DNA from: JBKHJZ01 sp046537875
GTDB taxonomy: Bacteria; Actinomycetota; Acidimicrobiia; Acidimicrobiales; VFJN01
Length of the DNA stretch: 6,057 bases
Assembly (NCBI GenBank): GCA_046537875.1
Contig: JBKHJZ010000189.1
Span: 1 to 6,057 of the forward strand
Direction: 5' to 3'
Shown: in pieces, positions 4,342 through 6,057 of the stretch
Layout of the letters: each line of letters begins with the position of its first letter
Position numbering within the stretch: the first letter of the stretch is position 1
Notes under the pieces: model-generated
What the model was told of the DNA's origin: nothing
What the model saw: the letters and a program-made list of their open reading frames with translations, nothing else
Database searches by the model: none
Position numbers and translations under genes: made by a program

Positions 4342-6053
4342 CAGCGCCCGTGTTCTCGTTGCGCTCGCCCCTGCCCATCCACCGGCAGGTGGAGCCACGT
4401 GCGATCGACCGGCGCAACCACCAGGTCCTCATCTTCTGCGGCCTCGTCGGCGTCGCCGTGGGGCTGCTGGTGGTGGCGCTGGAGCACGTCACGCTCGAGT
4501 GGGTCCTCGACCCGCTGGCCGACCGGCCGCTGTGGTTCCGGGCGGTGGCCCCGGGAATCGGCCTCGCGGTCGCGTGGGCCTGCCTCCGGTGGGTCTCCGG
4601 TAGCGCCTCACCCATCACCGCCGACGAGTACATCCGGAACTACCACGAGGAGGCGCACGAGCGGCTCTCCGGCCGCCCCGCGCTCGGGCGCGTGCTCGCC
4701 AGCATCGCCACCATCGGGTGGGGCGGCGCCCTGGGCCTCGAGGGCGCATCGCAGTACGGGGGCGCGGTCGTCGGGTCGTCGGTGCAGCACCGCTACGCCA
4801 GGTTCTTCTCCCGCGAGGACGCCAAGCTGCTGATGGTCGCCGGGGCGGCCGCCGGCATCGCCGCCATCTTCAAGGCGCCGGCGACCGGCGCAGTGTTCGC
4901 GATCGAGGTTCCGTACCGTGCCGATCTGGGGCGGAGGAACGTGCTGCCCGCCATGGTCGCGGCCGCCGCCAGCTACATCACCTTCGCGCTGGTCGACGGG
5001 ACCGAGCCGCTGTTCCCGGTCGCCGGCGACACCGGCTTCGGGCTGACCGACCTGGGTGGCGCGCTGGCTGTCGGCCTCCTGTGCGGCCTGGGTGCACGCG
5101 CCTTCGCCGTGGGCCTGGAACTGGTGAGGCACCGGCACGTCGCCGGGGTGCCGACGGGACTCCGCATCGCCGCGGCCGCCGCGACGCTCGCCCTGCTCGC
5201 CTACCTCACCGAGGCCGCTGCCGACTCACCGCTGTCGCTCGGGCTCGGCTACGACGTCGTCGCCTGGGCCGCCGACCCGTCCCACGCCCAGTGGCTCGTC
5301 CTCGTGCTGCTGGTGGCCCGGGTGGGCGCCGTGCTCGCCACGGTCGGCGGGGGTGGGGTCGGCGGGTTGTTCATCCCGCTCGTGGTCATCGGCGCGCTCA
5401 CGGGCCGCTTCACCAGCGGCGCGCTCGGCATGGCCGACTCCGGCCTGCTGCTGGTGGTGGGGATGGCGGCGTTCGTCGGAGCCGGCTACCGGACCCCGCT
5501 CGCCGCCGTGGTGTTCGTGGCCGAGACGACGGGCCGGCCCGCCCTGGTGGTGCCGGCGCTCCTCGCCACGGCGGCATCCCAGCTGGTCATCGGCGACGCC
5601 TCGGTCTCGTCGCACCAGCGGAAGGGCCGTCTCGGGCACCTCGAGCGCCGGTTCGAGTTGCCGGTCAGCGCGGTGATGCAGACCGATGTCCGCACCGTGC
5701 CCCCCGACGCCACGATCGAGGAGTTCCTCACCTTCCACCTCGTCGGCCACCGCCAGCGCGCAGTCCCTGTGGTCGAGGGCAGCAACCAGTACCTGGGGCT
5801 CGCCGTCCTCGACGAGGTCGTCGCCATCCGGCGGGAGGCGTGGGCGGGCACCGACATCCGCACGATCGCCCGGGTGGGTGCCGCGGTGGGTCGCACGACG
5901 TGGCTGGTGCGCGACGTCGTCCGCGCGATGGAGGAGGGCGACACCGACGTCCTCCCGATCGTCGACGGCGACGACCGTTTCGTGGGCGTCGTCACCACCG
6001 AGGACGTGTTGCGCCTGGACGAGATCCTCGAAAGAACCGCCGCCGCCCGCTGA
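4338..6053 (+). CDS. ClC-family chloride channel/transporter with C-terminal CBS pair
   Basis: A 571-residue integral membrane protein of the voltage-gated chloride channel family, moving anions across the cytoplasmic membrane as a dimer. The transmembrane domain covers about 28-420. Family signatures: GSASP (88-92) in place of GSGIP, GLEGAS (133-138) in place of GREGPT with the external gating glutamate Glu135 kept, FAIEV (187-191), and GLFIP (343-347) matching GxFxP. Val191 aligns with the internal proton glutamate (E203 of E. coli ClC) and Ser424 with the central tyrosine (Y445), so coupling cannot be assumed to be of the E. coli type. Two CBS domains follow (about 443-507 and 508-566), a nucleotide-sensing regulatory module in related proteins. 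ATG 4338 lies inside a possible -10 hexamer; GTG 4350 (567 residues) is an equally good or better start, and neither has a ribosome-binding site. It is transcribed divergently from the small peptide gene, with 97 nt between them. The gene is complete, ending 4 nt before the window edge. Confidence 0.93.
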   Translation: MSAPVFSLRSPLPIHRQVEPRAIDRRNHQVLIFCGLVGVAVGLLVVALEHVTLEWVLDPLADRPLWFRAVAPGIGLAVAWACLRWVSGSASPITADEYIRNYHEEAHERLSGRPALGRVLASIATIGWGGALGLEGASQYGGAVVGSSVQHRYARFFSREDAKLLMVAGAAAGIAAIFKAPATGAVFAIEVPYRADLGRRNVLPAMVAAAASYITFALVDGTEPLFPVAGDTGFGLTDLGGALAVGLLCGLGARAFAVGLELVRHRHVAGVPTGLRIAAAAATLALLAYLTEAAADSPLSLGLGYDVVAWAADPSHAQWLVLVLLVARVGAVLATVGGGGVGGLFIPLVVIGALTGRFTSGALGMADSGLLLVVGMAAFVGAGYRTPLAAVVFVAETTGRPALVVPALLATAASQLVIGDASVSSHQRKGRLGHLERRFELPVSAVMQTDVRTVPPDATIEEFLTFHLVGHRQRAVPVVEGSNQYLGLAVLDEVVAIRREAWAGTDIRTIARVGAAVGRTTWLVRDVVRAMEEGDTDVLPIVDGDDRFVGVVTTEDVLRLDEILERTAAAR

Positions 6054-6057
6054 AAAT

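Noticed and set aside
4241..4633. Upstream extension of the small minus-strand peptide
   Set aside because: It would run antisense into the ClC gene and lacks recognisable features; the lysine-rich hydrophobic start at 4240 is the only signal.
1..6057. tRNA, rRNA, insertion sequence or prophage signals
   Set aside because: No cloverleaf-like segment, rRNA-like stretch, transposase or integrase motif, or flanking target duplication was seen; coding content looks uniform in composition.

Overview
The window comes from a very GC-rich genome. The gene content fits an actinobacterium (phylum Actinomycetota): a compact tad pilus operon next to a divergent HAD-IB phosphatase, TANNNT -10 hexamers only 6-8 nt upstream of start codons (leaderless-type promoters), and a GTG start. 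The low-AT style would suit an Acidimicrobiia-like or other deep actinobacterial lineage, but that placement is inference; no rRNA or marker gene is present.

Left part (1-2923, minus strand): four tightly coupled genes of a Flp/tad-type pilus (type IVb / type II secretion-like) assembly operon. In transcription order they are a MinD/ParA-fold CpaE/TadZ-like ATPase (2923-2267), the secretion ATPase TadA/CpaF (2277-991), the inner-membrane platform protein TadB (994-146) and the first 49 codons of what is probably the second platform protein TadC (149 to beyond base 1). Overlaps of 11, 4 and 4 nt imply translational coupling. The truncated TadC-like gene runs into a 12-bp tandem repeat encoding Thr-Ser-Thr-Gly units at the window edge. 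Pilins, prepilin peptidase and TadE/F-like pseudopilins are not in view and would be expected further left.

Middle (2924-3294): a 371-nt divergent control region. A strong sigma70-like promoter on the minus strand (TTGACG, 17 nt, TATGTT) would give the tad transcript a leader of about 260 nt. That leader contains degenerate repeats spaced about 70 bp and a GC hairpin, and ends in a perfect GGAGGT ribosome-binding site. A TAGGGT -10 on the plus strand sits 6 nt before the GTG start of the HAD gene.

Right part (3295-6057): a membrane-anchored HAD-IB phosphatase (+), a convergent 24-residue membrane peptide gene (-) meeting it at a symmetric hairpin, and a divergently transcribed ClC-family chloride channel/transporter with a C-terminal CBS pair (+) that ends 4 nt before the window edge. 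The ClC protein keeps the external gating glutamate but lacks the internal proton glutamate and the central tyrosine.

Nothing here is clearly a new system. The most unusual items are the repeat-bearing tad leader, the TSTG repeat in the TadC-like protein, the non-canonical ClC pore residues with a start codon lying inside a -10 hexamer, and the tiny leaderless membrane peptide.
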